Assembly (NCBI RefSeq): GCF_005080685.1 | Contig: NZ_CP039371.1 | Coordinates: forward strand, 930,001-994,000 | Direction: 5' to 3' | Length of the DNA: 64,000 nucleotides | Source of the DNA: Pseudomonas putida | GTDB lineage: Bacteria; Pseudomonadota; Gammaproteobacteria; Pseudomonadales; Pseudomonadaceae | In this document: positions 63,005-64,000 of the stretch, one piece after another | Numbering within the stretch: position 1 is the stretch's first letter | Layout of the letters: each line of letters opens with the position of its first letter | Translations under genes and position numbers: made by a program | The notes under the pieces: model-generated | Database searches by the model: none | Seen by the model: only the letters and a program-made list of their open reading frames with translations | Told to the model about the DNA's origin: nothing

Positions 63005-63883
63005 CTATCCTCGTTCGCGCACCAACGCCAACCAGGCCTGCGCTGCCCGCGACAGATAGGCCCCGCGCCGCCAGATGAAGGCGATGTCCCAGCGCAGGTA
63101 GTCCGGCGCGCGCAGCGGCAGGCGCACCACCCCGGGGCGTTCCAGCGCCTGTGCCACTACACGGGGCAACAGCACCACGCCTTGGCCTGCCGCCACCAGT
63201 GCTGCGAGAAAATCCGCCTGCCCGCTGCGACCACCTTCTTTCGGGGTGAAGCCTTGTTGCAGGCAAGCCTTGAGCAGGCGGTCGTTGAGCACGAAGCTGC
63301 GCTGGTAAAGCAGAAAGGGCGTATCGGCCAATTGCCCCAGCGCCACCTCGGCGCGACCGGCCAGGGCATGCCCGGCCGGGAGCATGGCGTCCAGCGGTTC
63401 GTTGCAGAACGGCTGGTAGTCGAATGCCGGGTCGCTGGGCGTGAGGCTGCCACCCAGTTCCAACTCGCCGCTGCGTATCGCCTGCTCGACACTGCGGCTC
63501 CCACCTTCGAGCAGCTGGATGGTGATGTTCGGGTGGCGTCGCCGGTATTCGGCGAACAAGCCGGCGAACAAGGCATCGCTGCCCAGCATCGGCAACCCCA
63601 GGCGCAGCTCGCCGCGCGCCATCTGGCTGAGGTCGTCGAGTTCGGCCAGCAGCTCCTGGCGCTGGCGCAGCAGTGCCTCCCCGCGCTCCAGGACGATGCG
63701 TCCGGCCGCCGTCAGGTGCAGGTTCGATGCCTGGCGCTCGAGCAATGGCTGGCCCACATCTTGCTCGAGCTGGGCTACCTGCTTGCTCACTGCCGACTGG
63801 CTGATGTGCAGTGTTTGCGCCGCCTGGGTAAAGCCCCCGCGGTGCACCACTTCGATGAAGCTGCGCAGCTGTTTGAATTCCAT
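63005..63883 (-). CDS. LysR-family transcriptional regulator
   Basis: A 292-residue LysR regulator with HTH at residues 1-60 (MEFKQLRSFIEVVHRGGFTQ, SAVSKQVAQLEQDVGQPLL) and the effector domain from ~90. It is divergent from the gene cut by the window edge, its likely target. Confidence 0.92.
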   Translation of the reverse strand: MEFKQLRSFIEVVHRGGFTQAAQTLHISQSAVSKQVAQLEQDVGQPLLERQASNLHLTAAGRIVLERGEALLRQRQELLAELDDLSQMARGELRLGLPMLGSDALFAGLFAEYRRRHPNITIQLLEGGSRSVEQAIRSGELELGGSLTPSDPAFDYQPFCNEPLDAMLPAGHALAGRAEVALGQLADTPFLLYQRSFVLNDRLLKACLQQGFTPKEGGRSGQADFLAALVAAGQGVVLLPRVVAQALERPGVVRLPLRAPDYLRWDIAFIWRRGAYLSRAAQAWLALVRERG

Positions 63884-63890
63884 GCTCTGG

Positions 63891-63905
63891 ATTCCATTCT
63901 GGAAT
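63891..63905. promoter_or_regulatory. LysR operator ATTCCA-TTC-TGGAAT
   Basis: A perfect 6-bp inverted repeat 8 nt upstream of the LysR start codon. A second palindrome, ATTCTAGAAT, lies at 63947-63956. The pair fits a LysR recognition and activation site arrangement. Confidence 0.6.
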
Positions 63906-63981
63906 GGCGATCAGTCTAACAATTCGCTTCTGGCCTAGGCAGGCAAATTCTAGAATGTGAGCGTGTCGAGGAAACCTGTCC

Positions 63982-64000
63982 ATGAAACCCGCGTTATTGA
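63982..64000 (+). CDS. First codons of a gene divergent from LysR (truncated by window end)
   Basis: ATG at 63982 is preceded by GAGGAAA 7 nt upstream and reads MKPALL before the window ends. In pseudomonads a LysR regulator in this orientation often precedes a CidA/LrgA-type holin-like gene; with six codons this cannot be confirmed. Confidence 0.5.

Overview
The window is a piece of chromosome from a fluorescent pseudomonad of the Pseudomonas putida group. The evidence is high GC coding bias, gene sequences and gene order I recognise from P. putida (ileS-lspA-fkpB-ispH, a minor pilin cluster, thiO, the PP0621-family protein, bamD/rluD/pgeF/clpB, pilA/pilC/pilD), and many intergenic repeats of the P. 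putida REP type. No rRNA, phage, insertion sequence, integrase or CRISPR array is visible.

Left part (1-29.8 kb) is mostly core genome: the 3' end of ileS, lspA, fkpB and ispH; a divergent minor-pilin locus (fimT against pilV-pilW-pilX-pilE); glycine oxidase thiO; a minus-strand block with a GntR regulator, a complete branched-chain-amino-acid-type ABC transporter (livK-H-M-G-F), a carbamoyl-amino-acid amidohydrolase and an amidase, which together look like uptake and breakdown of an amide or ureide; bamD facing rluD-pgeF; clpB behind a sigma-32-like promoter; a tRNA cluster Asn-Pro-Lys; a type II NADH dehydrogenase; several small conserved proteins; and the pilC-pilD-coaE-yacG operon opposite pilA.

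Middle part (29.8-46 kb), starting just behind a tRNA-Thr, is accessory. It holds a tautomerase/LysR pair, a GFA-family protein, a frameshifted acetyltransferase, two small DUF3077-like genes with strongly palindromic leaders, a glutathione transferase, a periplasmic-binding-protein/GGDEF fusion, an OsmC protein, an arsenic operon (arsR-arsB-arsC-arsH plus an ArsN1-like acetyltransferase), a secreted protein of unknown function, a possible PD-(D/E)XK nuclease, and unrecognised membrane proteins.

Right part (46-64 kb) has an XRE/cupin regulator facing a class II aldolase, DHDPS-family lyase and amidotransferase operon; a BASS/ACR3-like transporter; an MTHFR-like protein divergent from metE; a thiolase; fabV; acetyltransferase and hydrolase genes; folM with HopJ and DUF1244 genes; and a light-sensing locus: a short LOV photoreceptor followed by a PilZ-like protein, converging on a LitR-type MerR regulator that lacks the cobalamin-ligand histidine. 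The window ends with a flavodoxin, a LysR regulator and the first codons of a divergent gene.

Two points stand out. The leader of the first DUF3077-like gene has three related segments that can pair in alternative ways, one of which would cover the ribosome binding site. The LOV-PilZ-LitR group suggests a link from blue light to surface behaviour.
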